DNA from: Entamoeba histolytica HM-1:IMSS
Lineage: Eukaryota; Evosea; Mastigamoebida; Endamoebidae
Assembly: GCF_000208925.1 (NCBI RefSeq)
Contig: NW_001915034.1
Coordinates: forward strand, 1 to 34,833
Reading direction: 5' to 3'
DNA: 34,833 nt
Shown: piece after piece, positions 10,548 to 19,300 of the stretch
Layout: each line of letters begins with the position of its first letter
Position numbering within the stretch: position 1 is the stretch's first letter
Translations under genes and position numbers: made by a program
Notes under the pieces: generated by a model
Database searches by the model: none
What the model saw: only the letters and a program-made list of their open reading frames with translations
Told to the model about the DNA's origin: nothing

Positions 10548-12452
10548 TTAATGCTCTTCTTCTTCCATTTTTTCTTTCATTTCTTCAGTTAATTGTTTTT
10601 GACAATCCAAATCAGTTGGCATTTTTAATAATTCTCTGAATAACATAGTGGCATAAGCAGAAGGTTCTAATTGGAACTTAATCCAAAGTCCAATTCTATC
10701 ACCACTTTGGTAATCGCTTCTAAGATATCCTCTTTCATCAAGAAGGTCTTGACCAACATTTCCATAATGAACAATCTGATACTCAACTCCTTTTGGTTGA
10801 ATGACAATTTTTCTCTGATCTCCAGTTATTGCAACGTTATAAATTCTAGTTGGGAAAGTATCGAGTGTAAACCCATCTTTAGAAAGTACTTCATCAAAGA
10901 AATTTTTTATTTCATTTTTTGGCATTGTAACTCTATGTGCAGGAAGTGGGATAATAACCTGATGCAAACAAATTGAAGGTAATAATTCCTCAGTAACAAA
11001 ATCAATTGTTCCTTGTTTTGTTTCATACAAATCACCTACTAATACTACATTACCATATTTTTCAAATCTCTTAGAAACAACTTGATTCCACACATAACTT
11101 TGGTATGCATGAAGATACAATGATTTAGTTTTATAAACAACTGCATTATCAATTGCAGTTTTAAACATTCCATTACTTATACTGACTCCAAGTTTAACTT
11201 GTTTATATAATGCTTGCATAAGAGCTTTTTCAATATTTCTTTTAATTGGAATGACTTCATATGCTAACTTATATTGTTGTTCTTTATAATATTTTTTTCC
11301 TTGTGCAACACTAAAAGTATCATTTCCTTCTTTCATCATTAAATCAGCAGCTTCTTGATATTCTTCTTTTAACAATGCTTTTCCAATTAAATGTGTTGTA
11401 CCACAACTACCAAATCGTTGTAGTCCAAAATAGTTAATATATCCAAACTCTTTAATACTTTCACAATTTTTAAGAATTTCATCAACATTATCAACTTCTC
11501 TAATAATAACTCTAAATTCATTTCCAAGTAAATCTCCTAATTTAATCATATGATCTACATGTTCAAATGGACTTAAAGTAATTCCATTACATATACTTTT
11601 TTTTAAATTCTCTTCAATTAATTCTTGTTTAACTCCAGGAATAGTAATATACTGGCATGTAACTCCTCTTTTATCTTTCATTCCAGCAAAACAAATAGCA
11701 TTTTTACCTAAATTCAATGCTTTTGAAATACGAAGAATAGCATCACTTGTATCAATATTAGATTTCCTTAAAACACATTTTAAAATAGAATTTTTTTCTC
11801 TTCCTCCACGCATTTTTTTTGCACCTTTTTTTAATACAAGAACTCCATTATCACATGTTGAATCATAATTTGGAAGTTCTTTAACAATCATATGAAACTC
11901 TGTTCTTTCTTTTTTATTTAATGGTTTTTTAATTTCAATTAAATTTACTTTCTCATCAAAAATTTTGGGAGCTATTTCATCTACTTCTGCTCCAATAACC
12001 AATCTCATTTTATTAATCCATTCTTCTTTATTAAACATTTCTTCTGTTTTTTCTTCTGTAATTTTTGTAACACCTCTCACATTTTCTCTATCAATAATAT
12101 CTGCTACAGAATTATCTAATCCAATTTCACGTACTTGAAAATCACTCACAAGATGTTTTGTTAATCCATTAATACTTTTTCCTTTTCTAACAAAAGATGT
12201 TATACCCATATCTACCTCTTTTGGTTTTTCAATAACATTAACTATTTCTTCTTTTTCATGTCTTTTACTTTGTTCTTTTCTTTTTTCTTTCATTTCTTTT
12301 TCTTCTTCTCTTTTTACATCATTTTTCTTTTCATTATTTTTTGAGTAATCTATTATTCTAACAGCAGAATGGTCAGTTGGCTGTGTAGAAATACTTTGAA
12401 CCATAGAAATTTTCTTGATTTTTTGAATTGGCTTCTGATCTCCTCTTTTCAT
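10548..12452 (-). CDS. PUS7-like: TruD/Pus7-family RNA pseudouridine synthase
   Basis: Converts uridine to pseudouridine in tRNA and probably other RNAs. 634 residues, close to fungal and animal Pus7. The N-terminus is a basic Lys/Glu-rich extension (1-75). The catalytic motif CFAGMKDKRGVT carries the family Asp at about D260. Other family blocks are GITSFVRKG (83-91) with VSDFQVREI (102-110), LGDLLGNEFRVIIRE (about 305-319), YINYFGLQRFGSCGTTHLIGKAL (about 338-360), and a TruD insertion ahead of the C-terminal strands. The ATG at 12452 is the first in the frame. The gene is divergent from the TPR-repeat gene across only 189 nt. Confidence 0.94.
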   Translation of the reverse strand: MKRGDQKPIQKIKKISMVQSISTQPTDHSAVRIIDYSKNNEKKNDVKREEEKEMKEKRKEQSKRHEKEEIVNVIEKPKEVDMGITSFVRKGKSINGLTKHLVSDFQVREIGLDNSVADIIDRENVRGVTKITEEKTEEMFNKEEWINKMRLVIGAEVDEIAPKIFDEKVNLIEIKKPLNKKERTEFHMIVKELPNYDSTCDNGVLVLKKGAKKMRGGREKNSILKCVLRKSNIDTSDAILRISKALNLGKNAICFAGMKDKRGVTCQYITIPGVKQELIEENLKKSICNGITLSPFEHVDHMIKLGDLLGNEFRVIIREVDNVDEILKNCESIKEFGYINYFGLQRFGSCGTTHLIGKALLKEEYQEAADLMMKEGNDTFSVAQGKKYYKEQQYKLAYEVIPIKRNIEKALMQALYKQVKLGVSISNGMFKTAIDNAVVYKTKSLYLHAYQSYVWNQVVSKRFEKYGNVVLVGDLYETKQGTIDFVTEELLPSICLHQVIIPLPAHRVTMPKNEIKNFFDEVLSKDGFTLDTFPTRIYNVAITGDQRKIVIQPKGVEYQIVHYGNVGQDLLDERGYLRSDYQSGDRIGLWIKFQLEPSAYATMLFRELLKMPTDLDCQKQLTEEMKEKMEEEEH

Positions 12453-12641
12453 AATAAAACATTAGATCTAACAACCCTATTTTGTTTTCTATTAAATTTC
12501 TTTTTTGAGTTTTTAAAATACACTTTCTTCTATTTTTTATTGTTGTCTCTTTATCTTAATTTAATGCATTAGAAAATTACAAATGAAGAGACACATCATA
12601 TTTAAGAAAGTGTCTTATAAAAAAATAAAAACACGAAAGCG
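12453..12641. promoter_or_regulatory. Compact bidirectional promoter region between the Pus7-like and TPR genes
   Basis: The 189-nt spacer separates two divergent starts, so it must carry both promoters. Toward the TPR gene it holds CATATTTAAGAAAG, resembling the Entamoeba TATA word GTATTTAAAG, about 40 nt before the ATG. Confidence 0.4.
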
Positions 12642-14546
12642 ATGAAGCGAAGAAATGAAGAAAAAAATCAACGGGTTATGAAACTTGAAAATGAATTTAA
12701 TGCTTCCTTTGAGGAAGTTACAAAAGATAGTGAAGAAACACGATTTGATCAACGTGCTTTAAAAATGTTAGATATTTTTCACGAAATTAAAAAACATGTT
12801 ATTACAAAAGTAATAGATCATTGTATTGATTTAGGAAGAGATACATTATGTGAAAAATGGATTGGTATTGGTGCTAAGATAATTGGAAATGATAAAGACT
12901 TTATATGTAAATCTCTTACGTATTTAGAAGAAAGAGGAAAATTTACAAAAATAGGCAAATTATTTGATGATTGTGCAGAAAAATGTGATGATGAAACTAT
13001 TTGTATTAAAGCAATTCAATGGTATGAAAAAATTCATGCATTTGATAAAGCACGAAAATTATTGGAAGTTAAAATAAAAGGAAAAAATGTGAATTTAGTA
13101 TGGAAAATTATATTTGAAGGATTAATGTTTGAAGCTCGTGTTGGTTCTTTGAATGTAGCCCTTAATGGTATGAATGTTTTGGTTAATAAAAAGTTAACGG
13201 GAACAGCTATCGCACCAATGTTATATGAACATGCGTTGATGTACCATAAATTATTGAACGAAAACAAATGTTATGAGTTATGTGAAAAAGGATTGTCTTC
13301 TTTTCCAAAATATATTCATTTATTAATATTATTAATACGAACTAGGAGTAGGATTACCAACTTAAGAATTAATAAAATTATTAAAAAGAATAGTTTAATT
13401 TGTTCTTCAGTTAATTCTCCTAGAAGTCCATTAACCAATGTTAGTTTTGAAAATGAAGAACAATCAGGTAATTCTCTAGAAATAATCAATAGTTATAAAA
13501 GGAAAAAAGAAATTGAAGAAGAGGTATTAGAAAATACTATAGTAGATGCGATTCATGAAGTGGTATTAGAATTTAAAGGTGATTTACAAAAAATTGTAAA
13601 TAAACACATTGGGAGTTTGAGTGCTGATGTTCAGTGGAAAGTTTATCTTGAAGTTGCACTAACAGCATGTGATTATGGATGGGATGATATGGCAATAGAA
13701 CAATTTGAAATTTGTTTAAAATCTTCTCCACTTAATACAATATGGAAAAGTTATGTTTTAATGGCACGTCATTTTATGAATAAAGATATAAATAAATCAT
13801 TGAAATATTTAAAAGAAGCACAACAACTTGTTGGAGAAAAACAAGTTGGAATTGTACTAATGGAAAAAGCACATATTGAAGAGGTTATTAAAGATGAAAA
13901 TAACGCAGTTAAAAAAGCATATGAAATTATAGAAGTAATTGATGATTGGAAATATTCTATTGAAGCTATTATGATTCTTGTTCGTTGTAATAAGGTTAAA
14001 CAAGGATATGATATATGTAAATCTGTTGTTGGACAATTTCCATCAACAGGAAGAGTATGGGGACTATTTGTTATGTTATCTCAAATTGAAGGAATTCAAA
14101 AACAAGAAAAATCTCTTGAACTTGCATTGAGAAATGCACCTAAATCTGGAGAGGTATGGTGTGAAGGTGCAAGAATGGCAATGAAACAAGGTAATTTTTA
14201 TTTGTCATTATTATTTCTCAAATATGCCCAATTATTTACTCCTCAATATGGGGATATTTATATAGAATTTCTTAAATTAGTAATTCTTACTAAACAATGG
14301 TCAATGTTAAAGAATATAATTTTGTCATGTGTTCACTCTGAACCAAATTATGGATTGTTATGGACATTCTATAAAGAAGAAGAGACATCCCCAATCAAAA
14401 TATTAAAAAATGCATTTAAAAATCTCAGAAAATCATACCAACAAAATATTTTTATTAATCCATTAGATATTTACAAGAGATGTAAAAAATACCCCCAAAA
14501 AACAAGAGTTAGAATGATTCTTGGGTCTGAGCTTTTTAAAGCTTGA
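12642..14546 (+). CDS. TPR/HAT helical-repeat protein, possibly Prp6-related
   Basis: 634 residues, almost entirely helical pairs with TPR/HAT spacing. Examples are WYEKIHAFDKARKLLE (about 128-143), WKSYVLMARHFMNKDINKSLKYLKEA (about 366-391), VWGLFVMLSQ, and GEVWCEGARMAMKQGNFYLSLLFLKYA. The last third (NAPKSGEVW, FTPQYGDIYIEF, SEPNYGLLWTF) has the order and spacing seen near the C-terminus of the U5 snRNP protein Prp6. However, the protein is about 300 residues shorter, and I see no Prp1-type N-terminal domain. A Ser/Asn-rich insert (about 255-290) interrupts the repeats. The repeat class is firm; the Prp6 relation is a hypothesis, and another RNA-processing HAT protein is equally possible. 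Confidence 0.75.
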   Translation: MKRRNEEKNQRVMKLENEFNASFEEVTKDSEETRFDQRALKMLDIFHEIKKHVITKVIDHCIDLGRDTLCEKWIGIGAKIIGNDKDFICKSLTYLEERGKFTKIGKLFDDCAEKCDDETICIKAIQWYEKIHAFDKARKLLEVKIKGKNVNLVWKIIFEGLMFEARVGSLNVALNGMNVLVNKKLTGTAIAPMLYEHALMYHKLLNENKCYELCEKGLSSFPKYIHLLILLIRTRSRITNLRINKIIKKNSLICSSVNSPRSPLTNVSFENEEQSGNSLEIINSYKRKKEIEEEVLENTIVDAIHEVVLEFKGDLQKIVNKHIGSLSADVQWKVYLEVALTACDYGWDDMAIEQFEICLKSSPLNTIWKSYVLMARHFMNKDINKSLKYLKEAQQLVGEKQVGIVLMEKAHIEEVIKDENNAVKKAYEIIEVIDDWKYSIEAIMILVRCNKVKQGYDICKSVVGQFPSTGRVWGLFVMLSQIEGIQKQEKSLELALRNAPKSGEVWCEGARMAMKQGNFYLSLLFLKYAQLFTPQYGDIYIEFLKLVILTKQWSMLKNIILSCVHSEPNYGLLWTFYKEEETSPIKILKNAFKNLRKSYQQNIFINPLDIYKRCKKYPQKTRVRMILGSELFKA

Positions 14547-14685
14547 ATTTATAAAATTGTATTTAATTGTAATATTAGTATTTATAAATTGTTTATTGGT
14601 TTTTATGTTGTTGATTTATAAAAAAGAAAAACAGAAATATTTGAAGTATTACATAATTATCATATCAGAATAGATGTAATCATCT

Positions 14686-16445
14686 TCAAAAATCATCATC
14701 ATCTCCTCTTTTTTGTGAGTTTAATAAGAAATTAGTATATGTATTACTATCAAAATAATTATCTGGGATATGTTTTTGTTCAAAGTATGTACTTTTTTCT
14801 TCATTCCTTGGAATGATGACTTCAGTCACATAATTTAAGAACAAATCATTATCTATAAAATTAATATTATTTTGTTAGTTAATAAATTCAAACTAAAACT
14901 TTGTTCTAACATTCATAGAATAAAAACAAACTAATAGATGCTGAAAACTTAGAAGAGGTTAACTCTCTATTATTATAAATATCGAACATCAAAGTCGAAT
15001 TAATAAGATAATAGTCTGGATAATAATGATATTGATGATGAAATTCAATTGCTCTTTTGTCAAATTCAACACTTTTTTCTAAAAATTTATTATCTCTTAA
15101 TAATTGATATTTAATTTCTGTTACTGGTCTTTGAACAATGGTATTAATAATATCATAAACAATTTGTCTGAAAATAGTACATTGATGCCTTTCATCATAG
15201 AAAATATCCAATAAAGATTGGATAAATCCGAATTCATCAACTAATTTATAAATTACAGAATAATTAGATAATAATAATGAAAGAACAATAAAACTAAGTT
15301 TAATTTTTGTTTGTCCAACCTGACCATTATTACTTTCTGTTGAAGTTGTTAATAATCGTTTGATACTATCAAAATGTTTAACAAGATTTTTATATATAGC
15401 AGGTAATCCTCCAATAGGTATTGTACATAATTCACTTCTTGAAGTATTTGAGGCTAACATATCGCTAATAATTAATAACCCATTTTCTTGAACTGTTTTA
15501 ATTGTGGTAGAAAATACACAATAAATAAATTGTTCTAAATTTTTATCAATATTAAAGAAATCTACAAAAATATTAGCTGCTGCACCAATTTGATGACTAT
15601 GACGCCAAATAACAATTTCATCAATAATTCTTGCTGCACTTTCAACTTTATCAATAGAAATATTTTCTTCTAGGAATGAGTTTAATAACATAGTAATAAA
15701 TCCATGTTCACAAAACCATTGAATACTTCTACTATTCATATGAAAAACATCTAACTTTAACAAAGCTATAATATAATCACAGACACTATAACTTTCCATA
15801 TATGAAATTAACCCTTCTAAAAATCCATCAACTGCTTGAACTAATACAAACTCCTATTTAATTAATATTTTTCTTTCTTACCAAAAAAAATACCTTTAAA
15901 TGGTTCAATAATAATAATAGTGAAACAAAATTGATTTTGAGTACTTAATGTTGTTATAAGAAAAGTGACATAGAAACAAACTTTTGATTGAATAGGAATT
16001 AATAACGATGAAAGAACTTTGCATAACAAATCTAATGTCATTCCTGAAAGTCTTTTATTTTTAATTGTTAATTGTTTTAACATATATAACCCAGTTTGAT
16101 CATCAAGAAATACTGCATCAACAACACATCCAATCCCTGAAGAAAGTACAGCACCTGATAATATTTGATGTTTTACTTGTCCATAACCACAAACAAAACT
16201 AACCATTTTATGTATATTTGCTTGAGAACAAATACTAAAACCAATAAGTGTTTTTGGTGTTCTGAAAAAAAAAACAAAAATAAGAAAGAGAAAGTGACAA
16301 ACTATTGTTGAAGGTCATTATTTGTTCTGAGTTCAGTTAAAAGATCAGGTTGGTCAAGAACTTCTTCTAGAGCAGCATTCATACGAACAAGTTGTGTAAA
16401 AGGTGATTCACCCAATGGTTTCCAATTAGGCATCAACATACTCAT
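14686..16445 (-). CDS. SAPS-domain protein phosphatase regulatory subunit, four exons
   Basis: Regulatory subunit of the Sit4/PP6 phosphatase type (SAPS, PP6R). Exons are 16445-16303, 16234-15982, 15853-14932 and 14852-14686, giving 494 residues. Every junction keeps frame. Joined, exons 1-2 read TELRTNNDLQQY then ICSQANIHKMVSFV, and exons 2-3 read VLSSLLIPIQSK then EFVLVQAVDGFLEG. Both segments follow the SAPS pattern of an acidic lead-in, then LLQECK-like, VSFI-like and helical segments. Later blocks include ESYSVCDYIIALLKLDVFH, VESAARIIDEIVIWR, NGLLIISDMLA and FIQSLLDIFYDE. The C-terminus (exon 4) is polar and ends KRGDDDDF. The protein is shorter than yeast and human relatives, lacking their long acidic tails. 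Reading single open frames splits this gene into two false proteins (15862-16206 and 14906-15799). The family call rests on remembered SAPS sequence. Confidence 0.85.
14853..14931 (-). other. Intron 3 of the SAPS gene
   Basis: 79 nt, GTTTGTTTT at the 5' end and TTTTATAG at the 3' end. The junction codon is A|AT (Asn). Splicing adds a 55-residue terminal exon rich in Asn, Tyr and Asp that ends at a TGA (14686-14688). Confidence 0.85.
15854..15981 (-). other. Intron 2 of the SAPS gene
   Basis: 128 nt, GTTTGTTTC at the 5' end and TTAAATAG at the 3' end, phase 0 between SK and EFV. It is the longest intron recognised here. It stays open in frame for 38 codons, which is why it can be mistaken for coding. 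Confidence 0.85.
16235..16302 (-). other. Intron 1 of the SAPS gene
   Basis: 68 nt, GTTTGTCAC at the 5' end and GGTTTTAG at the 3' end. An upstream CAG at 16259-16261 would leave TA|A, a stop, so the TTTTAG site is required. The junction codon is TA|T (Tyr48). Retention gives an immediate TAG. Confidence 0.85.
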
Positions 16446-16669
16446 GATCTTGATAATTGATTATAAGTAAATTTTTTTCTTTTTTTTCTCACTTTCTATT
16501 TTTCCATCTTTAACTGTTCTTTCAAAATAAAAAAATCTTGTAATCAAAATATCTTCTTTTAAACGTAAATAAATTTTATTAAGAAAAAAAAAATAAATTG
16601 TAGTTATAAAAAAAAAATTTAATTAAAAACAATATTATGTTAATGGTAACTTGGTTCATCCACAAAAAT

Positions 16670-17068
16670 TTATCTTGTTGAATGTGGTGGTATATATGAT
16701 GAATTCATTGAAACAATATTCTTAAGTATTTTATTTCTTTCTTCAGATTGTTTTCTAATATTTTCCACTGTTTCTATTAGTTGAGACGCTAAAAGGTCAT
16801 TAGTTTCATCGGTTTCATCAGAAAACTCATCATCTTCAAAATCAAATACTTCTTCATTAAAATCTGATTCTTCTTCTTCCATTGGTATATCACCAAATTC
16901 AAGGGTTTGTCCTTGTTGTGTATTTAATGGTTCAGGTGAAAGAGTTTTCAATCGACTGAATAATGTATTTGGTGCAGAAAAGAAATTTTGTGTAACTCGA
17001 GGACAATTCATAGTAAGATTCTCAGAAATAAAGAATTGAGGGTGATATGTAAATGATGTGGTGTTCAT
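16670..17068 (-). CDS. Small acidic protein, unidentified
   Basis: 132 residues starting at an ATG at 17068. The N-terminal half is polar (MNTTSFTYHPQFF to LFSRLKTLSPEPL). The middle is strongly acidic (MEEEESDFNEEVFDFEDDEFSDETDE, about 63-88). A short helix follows (LLASQLIETVENIRKQSEERN), and the tail is NSSYIPPHSTR. I see no signal peptide, membrane segment or known motif. Codon use is like the neighbours. Shape (acidic patch plus amphipathic helix) would suit a protein-interaction partner such as a nuclear or chromatin adaptor, but that is only a guess. It lies 224 nt upstream of the SAPS gene on the same strand. Confidence 0.65.
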   Translation of the reverse strand: MNTTSFTYHPQFFISENLTMNCPRVTQNFFSAPNTLFSRLKTLSPEPLNTQQGQTLEFGDIPMEEEESDFNEEVFDFEDDEFSDETDETNDLLASQLIETVENIRKQSEERNKILKNIVSMNSSYIPPHSTR

Positions 17069-17990
17069 TTCAGTGGTGATTAGTTTAGATGAAAGTTTTA
17101 CTACCTTTTTGACTCTTCACCTCATTCAGGTAGAACTTCTTTCTAAGTCATTACATGAATATCGAACTTCCACATCATATTGACTTTTCATTTCACGCAT
17201 TATCATATTTTTTGATTCTTCATCTTTTTATTGATATTTCCTGGTTTTTACGAGACTAAAGCTTAATTTTTCTGAAAGACCTTTTTTGAAGAATAAAGGA
17301 ATTTTAGAGGTCTGTTGAATTATTCTCGGAAAAGTCATTTTGTTATTTTATTATAGTTTCTTTATATTATAGTTTTGTAATAGTATAACTCTCAAAAATA
17401 ACAACAGAATAATTTAGATAAATAAAGAATTTTATTAGGTAGTCTTCTTTTCAAGTTTCGGGAACAAAAAGAATGAAGAACAAAATGGAATTTAAAAAGA
17501 ATAATCTCTATTTTTAAAAATATTTCAACAGTATTTTTTTGTCGTTTTACTAAAAAAAGAAAAAAGAATTAAAATTTGTTAAAAAAAACACAAAGTTCAA
17601 TATTATTGTTGTATTAAAGAAACAACTTTATTTGAATAACATAAATTATTAAAGTCATTGAGTTATAAAAATTGTTATAAGAGAAAATACCAAATAAATA
17701 CCAAATATATAACAAATAATAAATAAATGAAATGTATTTGTAGTTAAAATAGTTGTTAATTTGTATAATTTTTTTGTATTAATCTCTAACATTTTAAAAT
17801 ACATAAAAATTCGTTTAAACAGAGGAAAAAAATATTTTATTTACAAAGAAGTGATATTTACACCAATTTCAATGAGAAATATAAACAATACAAATGAGTT
17901 GAATTAAAGAAAAAAAAAACTAATGACTTTTATTTAAAATAATTGGAATTATACAAGAATTGATAAAAAAAAGAATTATATTATTAAAAA

Positions 17991-18169
17991 ACGAATGATT
18001 GTGTTTTTTCCTTACCAAAAAAAAAAAAACATAAAATAACATTTAAGAATTGTTTAGTTCATTTTTACACGAAATAAAATGATAAATTAAGACATAATAA
18101 TTAAAAAGAATTAATTGAAAACCATCAAAAAAAAAAAAAAAGAAATAAAAAGAAAATACAATCATTCGT
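17991..18169. repeat. 179-bp element bounded by inverted repeats, MITE-like candidate
   Basis: The left end at 17991-18007 reads ACGAATGATTGTGTTTT. The right end at 18153-18169 is its reverse complement with one mismatch. TTAAAA occurs one base outside each end (17984-17989 and 18171-18176), which could be a target-site duplication. The interior is AT-rich, has two poly-A runs and no coding frame. With so much A+T, TTAAAA alone is weak evidence; the 17-bp inverted ends are stronger. Confidence 0.4.
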
Positions 18170-18208
18170 CTTAAAATAGCGTTTTCATTTAAGAGTTTGT
18201 TTAGTTCA
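18040..18208 (+). repeat. Diverged direct repeat pair
   Basis: The 22-nt unit at 18040-18061 and the 23-nt unit at 18186-18208 share CATTTAAGA, then GTTTAGTTCA after a short variable join. One copy lies inside the 179-bp inverted-repeat element and one just outside it. Confidence 0.4.
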
Positions 18209-18555
18209 AATAATTTGTTTTGAAAGAGTAAAAATATTATTTCCTATATACTAAAAGTATTGAAAAATAAAATGAGGAAAGAATAAAAAGAAATACAAAT
18301 CAAAAAGAAAAACAGAAATAGGTATTTAGAAAGAAAAGAGCTATAATTATATTCAATTAACAAAAATAGTAGAAGGAAAAGAATTATAAAAGAAAGACTA
18401 ACTGAAGTAATATTAAAAATGTGCTATTAAAAACGATTTAATACTACAAAGATAATATTGAGAAACAGAAACGTCAATGAAACAAAGTTTCACATTAAAG
18501 AAGTAAAAATTCTAAACTATTCTATAGAACAAAAGAGTAGTTTTAAAAATACGTG

Positions 18556-18593
18556 GAACTTCGTGGAGAAAAAAAGAATCAATTTATTTAAAG
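18556..18593 (+). promoter_or_regulatory. Candidate core promoter of the PRA1-like gene
   Basis: GAACT at 18556-18560 is followed by TTATTTAAAG at 18584-18593, about 38 nt before the ATG. The second differs from the Entamoeba TATA consensus GTATTTAAAG only at the first base. The GAACT lies inside ACGTGGAACTTCGTGG (18551-18566), which also carries two GTGG words. Confidence 0.5.
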
Positions 18594-18630
18594 AGATAAT
18601 AAACTAGAAATAATCACTAATATTTAATTA

Positions 18631-19212
18631 ATGTCTTGTCCATTTGGTGATAAATGCCCAATTAAACCATTCTTTACTAAAGTATTAGAACAAGCTAAAG
18701 ATGCTATTCAAGGACCATTTGTTGTTCCAAGTAATGCAGATGAAATTAAATCTACTTATGAAAAAAATATTAAAAAATATAATGAACTTTATTTATTCCT
18801 TAATGGTTCATTAGTTTTCATTGGATCACTTTTAGCACATCCTCTTGCTGGAATTTTAGTTCTTGGTGTTTATGTTGCTCTTGTATTTACTTGGGATAAA
18901 TATATTAGTAAATATGTTGATAAATATTTCAAAGACTTTAAGATTCCTTATAGCACTATTCCAATCCTTCTTTTCCCATTATTCTTCTTCTTTGCTTTAC
19001 TTGGTGAATGTACAATTGCATTCATTTGCTTCAATTTCCTTGCTGTTCTTGTAGTTGTTGCTCATTCTTTCACTCAAAGATTCGGACAAACTGTTGAAAA
19101 GAAAAGTCCTAAAGAAACACCAGTAGTTTCATCAAAGAAAGAAGAGAAGAAAGAAAAGAAATCAAAATCATCATCTTCCTCTTCATCATCATCATCTGAT
19201 GAAAAACATTAA
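18631..19212 (+). CDS. PRA1-like (prenylated Rab acceptor) membrane protein
   Basis: 193 residues. The central part has the PRA1/YIP3 layout: a soluble N-terminal region with a paired-helix lead-in (KKYNELYLFLN), then two hydrophobic hairpins. These are LVFIGSLLAHPLAGILVLGVYVALVF (about 61-86) and ILLFPLFFFFALLG with IAFICFNFLAVLVVVAHSF (about 111-150). A charged loop with WDKY separates them. Family members sit in ER and Golgi membranes and bind prenylated Rab GTPases. The tail is soluble and very Lys/Ser-rich, with ten consecutive Ser encoded by TCA/TCT repeats, then DEKH. No CAAX box is seen. The family call is by topology and the HPL motif; another four-helix ER-shaping protein is the alternative. 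Confidence 0.6.
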   Translation: MSCPFGDKCPIKPFFTKVLEQAKDAIQGPFVVPSNADEIKSTYEKNIKKYNELYLFLNGSLVFIGSLLAHPLAGILVLGVYVALVFTWDKYISKYVDKYFKDFKIPYSTIPILLFPLFFFFALLGECTIAFICFNFLAVLVVVAHSFTQRFGQTVEKKSPKETPVVSSKKEEKKEKKSKSSSSSSSSSSDEKH

Positions 19213-19300
19213 TTTCAACATTTTGATTTATATTTTTATTATTTTCTTTTGAAGAATAAAAAAAAAAGATAAAGAAAAAGGTGTATTTATTTTTATTTTC

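Larger units (their letters stand above)
17069..18630. other. Long divergent intergenic region with compositional island and repeats
   Basis: 1.56 kb between the small acidic gene (-) and the PRA1-like gene (+). About 17090-17345 is clearly richer in G+C and has partly open frames on both strands. 17991-18169 is bounded by inverted repeats. Two poly-A runs lie at 18017-18029 and 18127-18141. A diverged direct repeat lies at 18040-18061 and 18186-18208. A perfect 6-bp hairpin, TGAAAC-AAA-GTTTCA, is at 18478-18492. The last 80 nt hold the PRA1-like promoter. Confidence 0.5.

Noticed and set aside
10671..10976. A 101-codon + strand frame inside the Pus7-like gene
   Set aside because: It is antisense to clearly conserved Pus7 coding sequence and has no protein-like features of its own.
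15862..16206. A separate 114-residue protein
   Set aside because: Its last 41 residues are read-through of SAPS intron 2, and its ATG is internal to exon 2.
16259..16261. CAG as 3' splice site of SAPS intron 1
   Set aside because: Using it would create TA|A, an in-frame stop; the TTTTAG at 16235 restores the frame and matches the family.
18127..18141. Poly-A run taken as the tail of a retro-inserted SINE
   Set aside because: No recognisable SINE or LINE body precedes it, and equal A runs occur throughout the spacer.
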